The notes: generated by a model from the sequence alone, not told the origin. A stretch of 53,507 nt of DNA from Scedosporium boydii (GCA_002221725.1 NJFT01000262.1:1-53507), one strand, 5' to 3'; shown: positions 11,151 through 24,045, numbered from the stretch's first letter. Made by a program: numbers and translations.

Positions 11151-13810
11151 TGCTGGAATATCCTCCTATACAGATAGGATGACAGTTGATTAAGAACAGA
11201 TGCACTTGTTACTAGCTGTCTCTTCAGAGTCAAAGATATCTCGTGTACTTGTATTAATGTGTCTTAGTAATTAATATCGTGAAGCACGGCGGGGGAACAA
11301 TGTCGTCACACGCAAGGTGTGTTCCGTCATCGGAAATCAGGGGTGCCTTAACTCCGAAAGTCCGACTCAGCGCAGATTCGGCTTTGGGCTTCTACGCGAA
11401 GGAATTCTTGGACTGAGACGCGTTGAGACGCTAAAGGGTTTATTTGACGAAGATGGCATTCTGCCAGGCCAAATCGCAGCCGATACGGATCTCTCCTGGA
11501 CTTTGGGCCCAAGACATGTCTTAGGGAAGGACGAGAGAAGAATTTCGCGAGGACACCACCATTTGCCAATTTTTTTCCCTTTCTTTTCTTTTCTTTTCTT
11601 TCTTTCTTTCTCGGTCCGGGATTGACATTCCACGTGGAGGGGCGAGACACATTTAAAACTAGCAAGCGGTAAGACATAAGCATTTGGTTAACTGGGAAAT
11701 TTATGAGACGACTCCCAGTTGCTTTCTGAGGGCCGCTGGAATCCCTAATAATTTGTTCTAATCACGAATGATAGTAAAATCCGCGGAGTATCGATAGATC
11801 TATTTTGAGAGTCCAACGTCCAGACCAATATCCAACATATCAATACTTAACCTGTGTGGTTTCCTCGGGTCCTGGCCGAGTGGCTTGAATGGTTACCTCC
11901 TTTTGGGATAATCATTTCCACTATCGCCCGTAATTTATAACGCTAATCCTTCCCGTCGGCGTCTTCCAGATAGGGAAAATAATATATCCCTCTACCAAGC
12001 ATCAATCACTCCCGGCTTCCATCAAGCCGTTTCGACAAGCTTTTTGAAATACACTTCGACGCCATACGCTTACCACCCTCCTAACTTTGGGGCTGTTGGC
12101 CACCGTGCCCGCCCATCCCATTTCAGATCCGGAGACGATCCAGAGTCACACGCTACGTCACTCACTGCCAGGTGGCCGTCAGCGCCGTTAAATGTGAGAC
12201 CTTTGCTAGCACGCGCTGTCTTGCATTGAGCCAGTATCTCAAAGGAAAAGTGCCCAAAGTGAAGAAGGTTGAACGACATTATATCCCGTACGTCATGTCC
12301 CGGTTTCCAAGCTGTCAGCATAAGTACTGATGTTGGATCTAGTGCCTGGTGCAAACTTACCAATGGATGTTGCGTTGCCTCTAAGTATTACCGTCTTTAG
12401 CCAGTCTTCTACCAAGACTGGACTCGTATGGCCTGAAAGTGTGTGATGCGAGAACAGGCGAGTCGAGTCCTTTTTCCAGAGGACGACTTGCCGCTCGGAT
12501 ATTCACTCGAGACCGCCACCTGGCAAGGACTCCGAAACTGTCAAGAGACACTTGCCCATCGGTGGAGGCAAGTTCGCAATGCAGAAGGGCCGCATAACAG
12601 AGGCAAGCTGTCGATTTAATCCAATGTACAGCTTTCGGCAAATTATATTGAAGAAGTGAGCATCCAGAAGCATTGATTGTTAGGCCAAATCTCGGTGGCG
12701 AGCTGGTATGCCTCTTCCTGCCCAGCAAGCCGTCACCGGGTCGCCTTGGTTTCTCCGCGAAACTCTTGTGAGCACTCGGGGGAGAGAGTTTTCGAATGTG
12801 ACTATTTAACGTGGAATACAGTGATAAGTGGGAACGAATATTTCTCGTTGGACTGTCAAAGCGTCAGTTGACAAGCCTCGAAACCGCCACGGTCTGCGTG
12901 TTGAACCGATTTACCTGAATTCGACCGAGCCTCGTTCACTCGAAAGGAATGGGGTACTGATGATGTTGGGTCCGAGCCTCGAGATGAGTACTACGCTCTT
13001 CCACAGCCCGAAGTCGACCTAGACACTCTGGAGAGCATACTAGGAACGATGAGCCCGGTGACTCGTTGGCGTGAGGCTAACCCCGGCATGGAAAATACTG
13101 AAGGTGATATAGTAAGGACCATGAGGAGGGAAACTGAGTGCGTCTTGCACGATGCGGGAGTGGAGGCTGGGAAGGAAATATTGGCTGGCGGTGTCACAGG
13201 GGCCTTGGTGCTGGTGAAAAAAAGGCTGTAAATTACCAAGATTTCCCGGACGAAGGCTCAATCGCGAAAGGGGGAATTCAAGCTCTCGATAGGGGCTCTC
13301 TTAGAAGTTAGGACCCGGAGAAATTGGATCTGGTGATGGATAGAAGTGCTCTCAGAGACACAAACACGTTGAGGTAAAACGCGAGCATAAAATTAATTCA
13401 GTAATGACCAATCCCATCATGTATGCGAATTGAAGAGACCTCATTTGATATCCCAGAGCTCGCTGAACGGCTGTGTGTCCCACGCTTTTTCGGTGTTTAA
13501 TGCATCGTCAATTTCCAGTAAAGCTCACCTCTCCTCGAAAGCTGGAATGGGCTGTCCTTCTTCGACTCCTAATTAAAATGAGGACCTGAGATTTTTCCTC
13601 CAAAAAGAGCCTTGGTTGCTGCCTTAACAGCACGTGATCAGCATCGTATTTCGCATTCTGAAGGGGGAGCTGATCCCTGTTCTTGCGAGTCGCGGGCAGG
13701 CCCCGTGCTGAGATGGGCGTAAGTTTCTCTGACTCTCAACATCGCCTGCCTCCAGCTTGAAGTGTAACGCCCTCGAACAAGAGCCTCTTTGTAGCTGTCG
13801 AATTCGAATA
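11151..13810. other. 2.7-kb divergent intergenic region
   Basis: It separates the divergently transcribed MFS gene (-) and Zn2Cys6 regulator gene (+), so it holds both promoters. A pyrimidine tract of CTTTT units lies at about 11574-11612. No convincing coding exon is seen. Frames between 12040 and 13260 lack conserved motifs and overlap each other on both strands. Confidence 0.45.
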
Positions 13811-15196
13811 ATGTGCAGCCCTGTTGTTTCCGAGTCCTCTACGAGCCAGCAACCGGCTGTCGGGAGCTCACCTCCGACCACAAACTCCGACTCCCGGACA
13901 TCACCCGAACACACAGAAAGCCACGCAGCTTCAACACTTGTTAAAACACGACGGAGGCCAATACCCGGGAAGGGTCACCGGAAATCTACAAGAGGTTGCT
14001 TCAATTGTAAGCGACGAAGAGTCAAGTGTTCGGAGGACCTTCCGCGGTGCAAGCACTGCGTGCGAAGGGACGTTGAGTGCGAGTACCCACCTCGACCAAA
14101 AGATGACTCGCCCCGACCTGGGATGCCCTTGCGTACGACGCCTACTGTATTTCGATTAGAAGATTTACGTTTCTTTCACCATTTTCTTCTCACCGCATAC
14201 CCACCGGTGCCATACGGCTCGCAATCTACTTGGCAGTCGCTTGCATCGATGGTCCACGAAGTTTGTCCCTAGCAATCCTTCACGTCGCATGAACCTCGCC
14301 TTTGCTGTTGGGGTTGCTAACCTCCTCCACAGTACGACTTTCTCGCCCATGCGCTACTTGGTCTAGCAGCGCAGCATCTAACGCTGACAACTGACGCCGA
14401 TTACTCGTCCATGGCCCTCGACCATCGCGTGGCTGCCATGAGGTCACTGAATGAGACCTTGTCGAAACCTTGCTTGTCTAGTTCCGACGCGGATGCAAGA
14501 TATGGGGCGATCCTAACTCTGATGTTCCAGGCTTCTTGCATGCCGGACGCCCTGATGGACTTCCTTATCACGATGAGAGGCTGCTTGGTGATTGAGAGCA
14601 TGGCGCAGGCTTTCCAAGACTCCCTATTCAAGAGATTTAACAGGGAGTCCTACGTTGAGTCCTTCCGGCGCCTCATTTCTTGTCACCCGACCGTAGACTA
14701 CGACGAGACCGTCTTAGATGACATATCAGCCTCTCTGCGTCTCGTTGCGCCACTCTGCCGGAGTGTTGCCGAGCTGAAATACTTGGCGACTCTCGAACGT
14801 ATTGTGCAAGTAGCACGTAATTCCGTTTCCGACGGTACGTAACTCAGTCAATTTGCTGTTGTGTCCCTGCTAACCCCATCCTGGCCAGCCTGTCTCGAGC
14901 TCGCAGCCAGCTTCTCGTTGACAAACAAGATGACGGATGAAGAGTTTGCGTCTTTTACGGGGCCTAGAAACTACGCTGCGCAAATCCTCTTGGCGCATTT
15001 CTTCGTCCTAGATGACATCATCGAAGCCTGGGCATTGGGTTCGAATTGCATCGTCTACTCCTCAACAAGGGCCACCACTCTGTCCTGGGTTGAAAAGTTG
15101 GCTGTTAGCCTCCCTCCATCGTACAAAAGCTATGTGTTGTGGCCGCTGGGACGCGTCCGTACTTGTAAAGCGAAACGACACGAAGAGGGTTTATAA
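13811..15196 (+). CDS. Zn2Cys6 fungal transcription factor
   Basis: Exons 13811-14260, 14333-14834 and 14889-15196 join to 419 aa. The binuclear zinc cluster is at residues 63-90 with C63, C66, C73, C80, C83 and C90 (CX2CX6CX6CX2CX6C), preceded by a basic stretch (KTRRRPIPGKGHRKSTRG). After the cluster, ECEYP and a short linker lead to FRLEDLRFFHHFLLTAYPP and then a helical C-terminal region without recognisable enzymatic motifs. This layout resembles the UPC2/sterol-uptake-control-like group of short Zn2Cys6 proteins, but the target genes are unknown. ATG 13811 is the first ATG in this frame upstream of the cluster. Both introns have GT-AG ends and a GCTAAC branch motif. It is divergent from the MFS gene, so regulation of that transporter is possible but unproven. 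Confidence 0.85.
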
Positions 15197-16053
15197 TACA
15201 TTGCGGAGGCTCAGCCAATATTGGAGGTTGAGTCGTCCGGAAACTCATGTTTCAGAGGTTAGATGGACAGAGCCTGAGCCTGTGTCGGATGAGGCAGGTT
15301 TAAAATAGACAATGAAAGAATCCACCACTCCAATTTCTCAGCATGAATTGTTTTCGAAACGTATGATTTGAAGTGATGCGTGGTTGGGTCTTGGCTTGGA
15401 TACATCTGGACGTCACCCATGGGAGACCAAAGCGAAGAAAGCGAGCTTTCTGACCAATCGGAGCATCGCCGCCAACCACAGCGCTTGGGAGACTGGAACA
15501 ACACACTGCCACCGCAGACATGACCCCCTTGGTGTCTAACCTTGCCGAGCAATGGTTGTCGACCGTATAGCTCTAACAAAGGTAAGGAAATCTGATGTTG
15601 AGATTTGATCAGATACCAATCCGGGGACGAATCAAGAACCAATATCTTGGCGATCACGATACTGCGCCGAGTTGACGCGGCTGTCTACTTTAATTTAGCT
15701 CACATCTGCAAGGGCAGCTGACCTTCCGATTGGCCATAATCTCGTCTCCTTCGCTTTTGCTATCAAAGGAGACAACAAGGCCGGACTCATCTAGAGGGAG
15801 AGGCGTAAAAAGGGCAGCGCGTCCAATTTCGCTTTCTTCGCTTGATGTACGACACCCTTTTGAAAGAGAATACACTGACGATGTCCCAAGCTTCCTCGTT
15901 CGACTTTGAACCTCGACCTCGCAGGTATAAAGCACACGATAGCGCCCTTCTTCCGAAGCAGTGCAGTCCTTGAATCGATCAAATTCCTATAGATCTCCTC
16001 TCGCTATCATTCAATTCCCGTTTTTGACACGGCTTGGCAGTGCCATAGAGACC
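15197..16053. other. Intergenic, promoter of RTA1-like gene
   Basis: No exon or RNA gene is recognised. The right end holds the promoter and leader of the RTA1-like gene, whose ATG sits in the context GAGACCATGAG at 16054. Confidence 0.45.
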
Positions 16054-17337
16054 ATGAGCCCCACACCAACAACGTCCGACCTCATAGCCGCTGCGTCGAC
16101 GACATCATCCACTCCACAGTGTACGACGGCTGTTCCCGACCACTATGGCTTTGTTCCCCCCGACGCATGTAATGCGAATTACGGATTCTATCCCAGTTGG
16201 GAGTGGAATATCGTTTTTTCTGTTGCTTTCGGAATTACGACCCTGGCTCACTGCGTTCAGAGCGTGGTTCTTAAAAAGGTGAGCATACTCGCTACCTTCT
16301 TTTTTTTCTTTTTTTTTTTTTTTTTTAACCTTTCCTATCTCATCTAATACTTACGAAATAAGGGATTCTGCTGGGTCATCGTTATGGGAGCTCTCTGGCT
16401 CTGCATTTGCTTCATCCTCCGCACCCTTGGCGCCCACGACCAACAAGAAATGATCTACGTCATTATATCGACGCTTCTGTTCCTCCTGGCCCCGCTTTGT
16501 GAGTTCATATGCCATTGCTTGGGTCCCATTTTCGCTGTTCTCATAACTAACGCCTCTAGGGATCAATGCATTCGCGTACATGGTTGTCGCTCGTCTCATC
16601 TACTTCCTCCTTCCCGAGCAAAAGATCTTCAACGTCAACGCGCGATGGTTGGCAAAGGCGTTTGTCACCGCGGATGTTGTCTCGTTCCTCGTTCAGGCGG
16701 CCGGTGGATCAATGCTTGCTGATCAAAATGATAAGGATAAGGCCCGGTTGGGCCAGAAGGTGTATATGGCTGGGATCGCAGTCCAGCTCGTCTTCGTCGT
16801 AATTTTCATATTGGTTTCGATTCAGTTCCAACGCAGATTATCGAATCTCATCGGAGCTGGAAAGCTAGATCGGCCAACAGCATGGGTTCAGCCCCTCGTT
16901 TGGACAATCTTCGCGGTCCTAGCATTGATTATGGTAAAAAAAAAAAAAAAGAACTGCCAGACGCACATCGAATTCCTTTGTCCCAAGGCTAACTTTTTCT
17001 TTCGCAGGTACGAATCATTTTCCGACTCATCGAGTTCGGCCAGGGTGCTTCAGTTGACAACCCTATCCTCCAACACGAGGCTTATCAACTTTGTCTTGAT
17101 GCCTTACCGATGCTTGCCGCGCTGTTTGCACTGAATGCAGTCCACCCAGGGATGGTTCTTAAAGGACCCGGCAGTAGCTTTCCGAAGAGGCGTTGGTGCC
17201 TTGGTGGGAAAGTGAAGACGAGGAATACGGCCTGGTCGACAGGGGATACAGATTCCACGCAATACTACCCTCTGCAGAGGAGGAGCGGGGCCGTCAGCAT
17301 CGAGAACGGTGGCATACGTCGCTCGGAGGACGCTTAA
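16054..17337 (+). CDS. RTA1-like (lipid-translocating exporter family) membrane protein
   Basis: Exons 16054-16278, 16363-16498, 16560-16933 and 17008-17337 join in frame to 354 aa. The protein has seven predicted membrane helices. Family landmarks are DHYGFVPPDACNANYGFYPS before helix 1, LAPLWINAFAYMVVARLIYF, and VRIIFRLIEFGQG before the last helix. RTA1/RTM1/RSB1-type proteins are fungus-specific 7-TM proteins linked to resistance to toxic lipids, amphiphiles and sterol-pathway stress; their transport activity is inferred. The C-terminal tail of about 70 residues is hydrophilic and probably cytoplasmic. Intron 1 contains a run of T interrupted once, and intron 3 starts GTAAAAAAA, so splice-site calls depend on homopolymers. 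Confidence 0.9.
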
Positions 17338-17973
17338 TACAGCCGAATATGGAATTATAGCCCAGGAAATCTCGCAACAGAGGCTGGTGGGTGAAGGAGA
17401 CTCAGAATTCTAAATGGAACGCTCGCAGGGGGTATTAAGAGGTGCCGGCAATCATATCTCCATAGATATCTAATACATTAAGAAATGCTTTTTACAATCA
17501 ACGGTAACTCATATGCCATAGTGGCCCGGAGCCTTTTGCCTGACTGTCCATCAGTAGATGGGCTTTTTTGGGCGAGGTAGTGTAACGGGGAAGGGGACTT
17601 CGAGTGAAAGGATTGCTCGTCTCGGTTCTAGATCATCGCACTGCAGGTTTTCCCGTCAAATACTACGCAAAGGTGCAAGGAGCTGTTCTGGTCCTGCGGA
17701 ATAACATTGCTACCGTGTTCATTGGGTCTGAAACTCGGCCTTCCTCCGCAACAAGACCCCGTAAAATAGCTTCGGCAGCAAGACAAGACCCTTATATCCT
17801 CATCGTATTTGTGGCCTACTCGCGCTCTTCGACCGTCCTTACTGTCCCCTGTCTCGGACCTTTATCTAGTTTTCGATAGCGTGAGAGTAGTCGTGTTTTC
17901 AACATTTCCTGCGTCTGCACCTTTCCAGTAATAACAGAGTGCTCTGTTGTAACACAATTAAACAAGTCTCATT

Positions 17974-18075
17974 ATGTCTACCTCTTTCTTTATCGAGGAA
18001 GACAATGAGGCAATCATTTCACCGCCGATCTATCCGACGGCAGAGCAAAATGAGGAGGTGGAGCCGCTGGTAGAG
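17974..18075 (+). pseudogene. Possible orphan first exon or gene remnant
   Basis: An ATG at 17974 opens 34 acidic codons (MSTSFFIEEDNEAIISPPIY and onward) that end exactly at a good GTGAGT donor at 18076. I could not find a downstream exon that keeps the frame. A second coding-like patch lies at about 18609-18690: after an ATAG acceptor it reads KFVLLAKKSGPCIQGASIDD but hits a TAG soon after. The two may be remains of one decayed gene. No family is recognised. Confidence 0.25.
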
Positions 18076-21000
18076 GTGAGTATTTATCTGGTCGCCTCCA
18101 AGAGCCCTTAAGAATTCACCGAAGAGTCTCGCACGCGATCCCAAGCTAATGCTCGCTCTGGTGCCGTTTAGGAGATGAGATGACTGAGGTTGTAATATGT
18201 CAATTATAACTGTGCCACGCGTATTTCCCATCAGAGGTAATAGGCATCTGTCTTGCTCCCGTGATGAGCTGCACGACCTAGACAGAGCGGGATGTATGCG
18301 CATACGCGCACGGAAACGGCCCGGGGAATGTTACACATTCGTCACTCACCACCAGTATTGATCTTCCTCTTACAGCGCATGATACGTCTAACATCTGAAT
18401 GGCTCTGAGACGCCCCTCTGCAGTATAATGAGCGGCAATGAGGGCAGTAAAATACTTGAATATATTTATATTTGGCTCGTGATCTCGCACCGCAGTACAT
18501 CTTGTCCCTCTCCCCCGCCTACTAACATACCACATTCGGTGCATTGTGAGTGTTCTTATGAAGACACATGTATTTTTCCTGAACCTCCTTTTCTCCCTGG
18601 ACATAGAGAAGTTTGTATTATTGGCCAAGAAGTCTGGTCCATGTATCCAAGGTGCTTCGATCGACGACTACCGTGATCTACAGAGATTTTAGAGACTTAC
18701 CAACCAGCGTATCAAGCGTAAGTTGAAATCACTGCCTTTCTCCGTCATATAACCAGTGGGAGTACTTGCACCTCTCGTATCCAGCAGATCGAGGCTGCTT
18801 CCGACGGGGACTTTGCGCCAGCAAACTGATGCTGAAAGTGTATATATTTTTCCAAATACCACCGCTTCAAGGCAGCTACCTGCGGTCAACTAACCCAGCT
18901 TGACATTGAAGAATGCTCCGGTAACGCTACCACACAGTGGCACTGATGATAATATGCCCGGATGCCAGTGGAGATAGCGCAGATAAGTACCAAACTACGA
19001 TAACGGGACCGGTGAAGGAGATGGAATTGGATGTGGGCTTGACACTCGCCACTTTCAAAAGCACGCCTCTCGCTGGCAATTCCACCCTATCCATATGCCC
19101 CGCTCGAAACTTCGTGTTTGGTGGATTATCTTCGAAATAACTACCTACGAAATATTATCCTCAGCGCGTGCGGTTTGTTTCCGCCTACAAAGCTACTAGA
19201 GAATTAGTCCGTGGCTAATTCCTAGAGAGTAACATCGAGTCGTACACTAATAATAGCGGTTGATGGCACCACACACAGCATCTGGGGCAGGATCACCCCA
19301 TCCCGAGAGACCGCCTCGATTGATCGGGAAAAGCCCTACGGTGAGCCTCAGTTTTCTTGGCGGTCGTTACGCCCACCTGACACAATCGGCAGACGCGTCT
19401 CGTCACGATTGGCCGCTAGGCCTGGGTGAAATGGTCGGCTTTCAAAAATTGTGCTTGGAGTCCCTTCCAAGTTCGCTGGTATCAGACCACACCGCCCAGC
19501 ACACCACCCGCTATTTGCATCTGTTGTAGACTATTTAATTGAACTCACGCAGTTCCAAGAGCGGGAATCTCTTCAGGACATACGGAACTATGAGCGCACT
19601 AGCTCTTCGAGACCGACGGTGGCTCTAAAGCTCCGGCGCGAAGGGGGTCACCGGAATGAAACATGTTGCATTGTAGTCATTTCCACTGGAAGGAGGCTAT
19701 CCTTGAGGGGTAATAAAGGGCGGTCGACCTTTGTATGTGTATGTAGATCTAAGGTGGAGAGACCCTTGTTCGAGCTGGGAAAGCCGTTAAGGCGAATAAA
19801 TGGGGGCAAGGGGTAATGATGCAAGTGGAGAAGTGCACGGCTCCAACGGTCGAAATGCCGTCGAAATGCCATACAGCTTCGACAGCGTTATCCTCGCATT
19901 TTAAATTGTTGACGTCCAATGCAAACACAAACCACATGGAGCGCGACTTGGATGTATACATATTAACTAAATGGAACTCGACAGACCTTTATGCATTTTC
20001 TGGAGGGAAATTGACAGTCTCCGGCTTACGATTGTCTTTTCTGCTATGCACTAGCGTGCTGAGTAGAAATGTCGAAATCCAGGGATTGCGATAGGGTGAA
20101 CAGTGACACGAACTAAATCGGAATGGGCTAACTTACATCGCGACGCGTTTCCTCATCAATGTTCCTGCAGTACCGCATTTGAGATGCAGGGGAGAGACCC
20201 TGGACACGAGATGCTGAGAGCCCAGGTTTGAAGTATTTCTTTTGATGCGTGGGAAGATGCACGCAGCATTCCTACTGTTTCTAAATTAAAATACCTCTGA
20301 AGGATTATGGAGCAGTGTAGCATTCCGAAATGTATGGAGTAGTATGTTTATTGACTGGATGCAGGTACCCGCACCATCAATCTCTGCGGGGGCTCTCGAG
20401 AGAGCATCGCCGACAGCCAACATCAGGTGATTATTCGATCCTCTCAACTCTCGAGGTCTCAACGAACCACTTCCGAGAGGAAGGCGAGTGGAGTGTAATA
20501 TCGCTTAAACTCGGGGCCGATGTTCGAGGCTCGAGATTTTTTTCTCGAGTGTACACAGCGAAGTACCTCAGTCCACTCTGAAGAGTTGGGAATAATCCGT
20601 GATGATCCGTGATGATCCGGCATGCAGACGTAGGGCTTGCCCAATTGAACAAATGATTGATGGTAATAAACTATTTCCGGCAAGACTCTGGAAGCATAGC
20701 TTAGGGGTGAGGCTGAAGAAAGCAATGACCAGTCGTCCGGGATTCAGCTCTCTAAATCAGCTTGAGATAAACGCACTGGCGATCCTCGACTCGATGAATC
20801 GAATCCGAATCCTAGGGCAGAAAATCTCTCCCTGTTTGAGCAAGATTTCAAGTCAACAATCCTTTCGCACTACATCAATTGATCCATTCAATCCTCGATT
20901 ACGAAGTTGAAGTGGACTATCACACACAACATGCAGACTTCAGGTCATCAGACTCCACACTCCTTTTCCCATTAGGTTAAAGATCGCCATGGAGAGGGAA

Positions 21001-21857
21001 AAAATTTCTAGCCCTTACATGATGCCCGAAAATTGCCGCTCCTAGCTAGTATCGACGAGGAGGGCAAAGATCGTACGTGGAGTCCATTTTTATCATGCAG
21101 TCTGCTATCGTAAAATTTTGTCCGTTTTCTTTTTCTTCCCTGCGCCTTCTTCGTGAAACCAAACCATGGTGGAAAGTGACAGTAAAAACTGAATGATGAG
21201 AACAGCTCAGGTGCCTTGGAGAGCCTCGAGACACTAGACCAGAACGAGAGGAAAGACGTTCGATCTTCCCGACGCACCGGTGACGCTAAACTGATTATTA
21301 ACCTCGGACCGTAACGGCAAACAACCCATGCCAATTTTTTGTCCGGAGTGTGATATGGTCAGGGACAGCTCGTACCTGCAGGCTCCAGGTTGTGGGGAGC
21401 CATCCTTAGCCTGTCCGTGAAAAATAACGTAGGATTCCGCCCTACACTAGGCAAGGGGCAACGCCGAGGACAGCCCGGCGACAGATCGTGATCGACATCA
21501 CGTCCGTCCTGACAGCTGGGCATCCGGTGACTGGACGTCCACCTAAACTAGTCGAAAGAAAAAGAAAAGTAGCAAAAAGGAGTATGCAGGTCTGGGGATG
21601 ACAGCCCACTTCGAGGTTATGATGTGCAGAGATACTTACCTCTTCTGGGCATAAGTTGGATTCCAAAGGGGCCGGGTAGGTGAAGCTTCCATCTTGTTGA
21701 ACGACAGGGGAAATTAGCAGCCTCTGTCTCGTCTCTCGTGTGCCTCGAGCCTGGTAGGGCGTTATGCGTGTCTTGACAGTCCTGAGTCCGTCCCATTGTC
21801 CCCGTCCTAGACTCCTAAGCCATGCGTGGATCAATGGAGAATACCAGATTGTAAATC

Positions 21858-21865
21858 TATATAAG
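21858..21865 (+). promoter_or_regulatory. TATA box of hydrophobin gene
   Basis: TATATAAG lies 180 nt before the hydrophobin ATG, followed by a CT- and CAACA-rich leader. This is a usual arrangement for highly expressed fungal surface-protein genes. Confidence 0.5.
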
Positions 21866-22044
21866 GTTAAGGATCCCGCCTCTCTTCCTCTCGATTCCAT
21901 TCCGGATCAGCATCACAACAGACAATCACTAGACACCAGTCATCCGACCTCATCTTCTCGACCTCATCCCGAACCACCCGCCTCCAATCTCTTAACTTTC
22001 GCCGTTGAATTTTCAACTTCTAATAATTCTTCCTCACCGACAAA

Positions 22045-22589
22045 ATGCGTTTCCAAATCGTGTCCACCCTCCTTTTCGCCGCCTCGGCCCTCGCTTCTCG
22101 TCAGTGCCACGAGGTCCCTGACACCACCACCACCGTCCCCTCGGTCCCTACCACTCCTACCACTCCTACCGAGCCCACCACCCCTACGGTCCCTACCACG
22201 GTCCCTACTACCCCCACCAACCCTGGTGATGGCGGCAAGGATGTGACCGTCATCCAGGCCGAGAATGCTTGCGGTAACGATCTCGAGCTCCACTGCTGCG
22301 AGAACGAGCAGTCCTTCGAGGGCCTCGGTCTCCTTTCCAGCCTTCTCGTCGGCGGTGCCGGTCTCTTCAACGGATGCTCCAAGCTCTCCATCGCTGGCCG
22401 TAAGTGAATACTCGTCTGCATTTTAGATGTTCCTGCTAATATTCTGGAACCTCCATAGTCATCGGCGTTGGTGACCTCCTCGGAAGCCACTGCAAGCAAA
22501 CCGCCGTCTGCTGCCACGGCGGAGAGACCACCCAGAACGGCCTCATCAATGTCGCCATTCCTTGCATTGCTATCGGCGGCCTGCTCTAA
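22045..22589 (+). CDS. Class I hydrophobin with Pro/Thr-rich N-terminal spacer
   Basis: Exons 22045-22399 and 22459-22589 encode 161 aa. Residues 1 to about 18 are a signal peptide (MRFQIVSTLLFAASALAS). Residues 25-60 are a Thr/Pro repeat (TTP, TVP and EPT units), probably O-glycosylated. The hydrophobin domain shows the eight-Cys order C76, C84-C85, C111, C130, C136-C137, C154. The wide third spacing of 25 residues between C85 and C111 fits class I. A ninth Cys (C21) sits just after the signal peptide. Hydrophobins self-assemble at air-water interfaces and coat aerial hyphae and spores. The GTAAGT intron lies between the fourth and fifth Cys of the domain. The ATG context is GACAAAATGCG. Confidence 0.95.
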
Positions 22590-24045
22590 ACGGTTAATGT
22601 GATGGCAAGGCTAGCCCACATTATCTCGGGAACTGGTGCTGGATCCTAGCCTTGCCTGGATGCTGATGACGGTTGGATTGACGGTTCGTTTTGGTACCTA
22701 GCGTAATGTCCGACGCGGCGAACTCGATTAAGTTGGCTGCCTCTGGTGATATCACCAATCATTCTTTTTCTCTCTGTCATACTATAGATTTGTCATAAAT
22801 CACTTTCTTTGTGTATAGTATAGATATCTCTAATTTATAATCTTTGACTGCAACTTCCTGGCACTCCGTTCCCGTAGCGTTAACGCGAACTAGTTGGAGT
22901 TGGGACTCCAGCGGACAAACATTTTTGGACAGCTTGGTGGGCTTGCTCCCGCCATAGGCTCTTATCAAGGTGGTCCCCCAGCCACAGTCAGCATCCCACA
23001 CCTCAAGGACCTGTGGTGCTATCTAACTTGATTGATCGGCGCGCTGTTGATGTCACGCTCGCCGAGCAGTGTCGGTGTCACTCCCTGCGAAGCGATGGAA
23101 TTCGGTTTCAGTGGAGGCCGGGGAACATTGAATCCCGGTATGTGGGGAATAGGAGACATCCAGGGAAAGAAGACTCAACGTGTCGTTCATCAAGGGTCTG
23201 GTTTCCACAATAGCCACAAGAAACCAATGATGTCGGTGGCGTCACAGTGGCAGTACATAAAAGTCGATGGATGACACGCAGCCTGCGCTACCACTGATGT
23301 GAGCTTCCATCAGTCCAACGTCGGGGAATGACACTGCTCATTCCATTCCGTAGGAAAATATACCTGCAGCTTTCCCATTGGTCCATATCGTGTCGGCAGT
23401 TTCGATATGGTGGTCGCCCGCCTCGGTTTAGTGTCTGCCATCAATGATGTCAATGACGAGCATGATCCACATCGATAACGCCCATACAACATCCCTACAG
23501 AAACTTGCCCCACAGGCAGCAACCCTGATCGCGTTCGAGACCGCACCGGTTCCCTATTCCCACCATAATCCGCTGTACAATTAACCGGTCTCCATCGCTA
23601 CTTGAATGTCGTGTGAGAAGTACTTTGCTACCCACAAACGCCTCCTTGACGAAGTGGTTTGCCAGTCTTGTGATATTAGATAGGTCATAAGCTTTTTCGG
23701 AGGGGCAGGTTGGCAGAGCACAAGAAGTGATAGTTATTACTGGAACGGCGATGGGAAGGATTGGACCCCGAGATGAACAAACTCAAGCCTTTACATCATA
23801 TGCACGTATTACCGACCGTGGTAGGAAACTCCTGACATAGTTCTCGTTAGACAGTGAAGGAATCTCGCTGAGTTCCAACATGATGTATCAGCGGCAGATA
23901 ACATGATTCAGGGCAGGAAATTCACCCCATGCCCATTATATTTATCCCGGGACAATTCCAATCTCATGGTTCAGGTTGCGAATACAAGCTCGCATTATAC
24001 GACCCTCAGGCATCATTATCCACGCCGGTTAGCAAACACAAGGAA
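22590..24045. other. Intergenic 1.5 kb
   Basis: It contains the hydrophobin 3' UTR and the promoter of the Rcf2-like gene. Frames here are short and without motifs. An upstream in-frame ATG at 23929 would lengthen the next protein by 39 residues, but I prefer 24046. Confidence 0.45.

Larger units (their letters stand above)
17338..22044. other. 4.7-kb gene-poor region
   Basis: This is the longest stretch without a recognised gene. It holds one possible orphan first exon (17974-18075, listed separately) and short frames on both strands that overlap one another without conserved motifs. The right end carries the hydrophobin promoter. Confidence 0.45.

Noticed and set aside
11871..11905. tRNA Ser/Leu-like A box (CTGGCCGAGTGGCTTGAATGG)
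   Set aside because: No matching B box or foldable cloverleaf follows within 100 nt; at most a fragment.
12044..13239. Several 60-115-codon frames in the MFS-TF intergenic region
   Set aside because: They overlap on both strands, have no motif and no consistent splice structure.
2187..17337. Secondary-metabolite gene cluster around the adenylating enzyme, transporters and regulator
   Set aside because: The adenylating enzyme is a TmpL-like redox protein without carrier domain, and no tailoring enzyme lies near it.
21442..21900. 152-codon minus-strand frame upstream of the hydrophobin
   Set aside because: It overlaps the hydrophobin promoter, has no motif and looks like chance.
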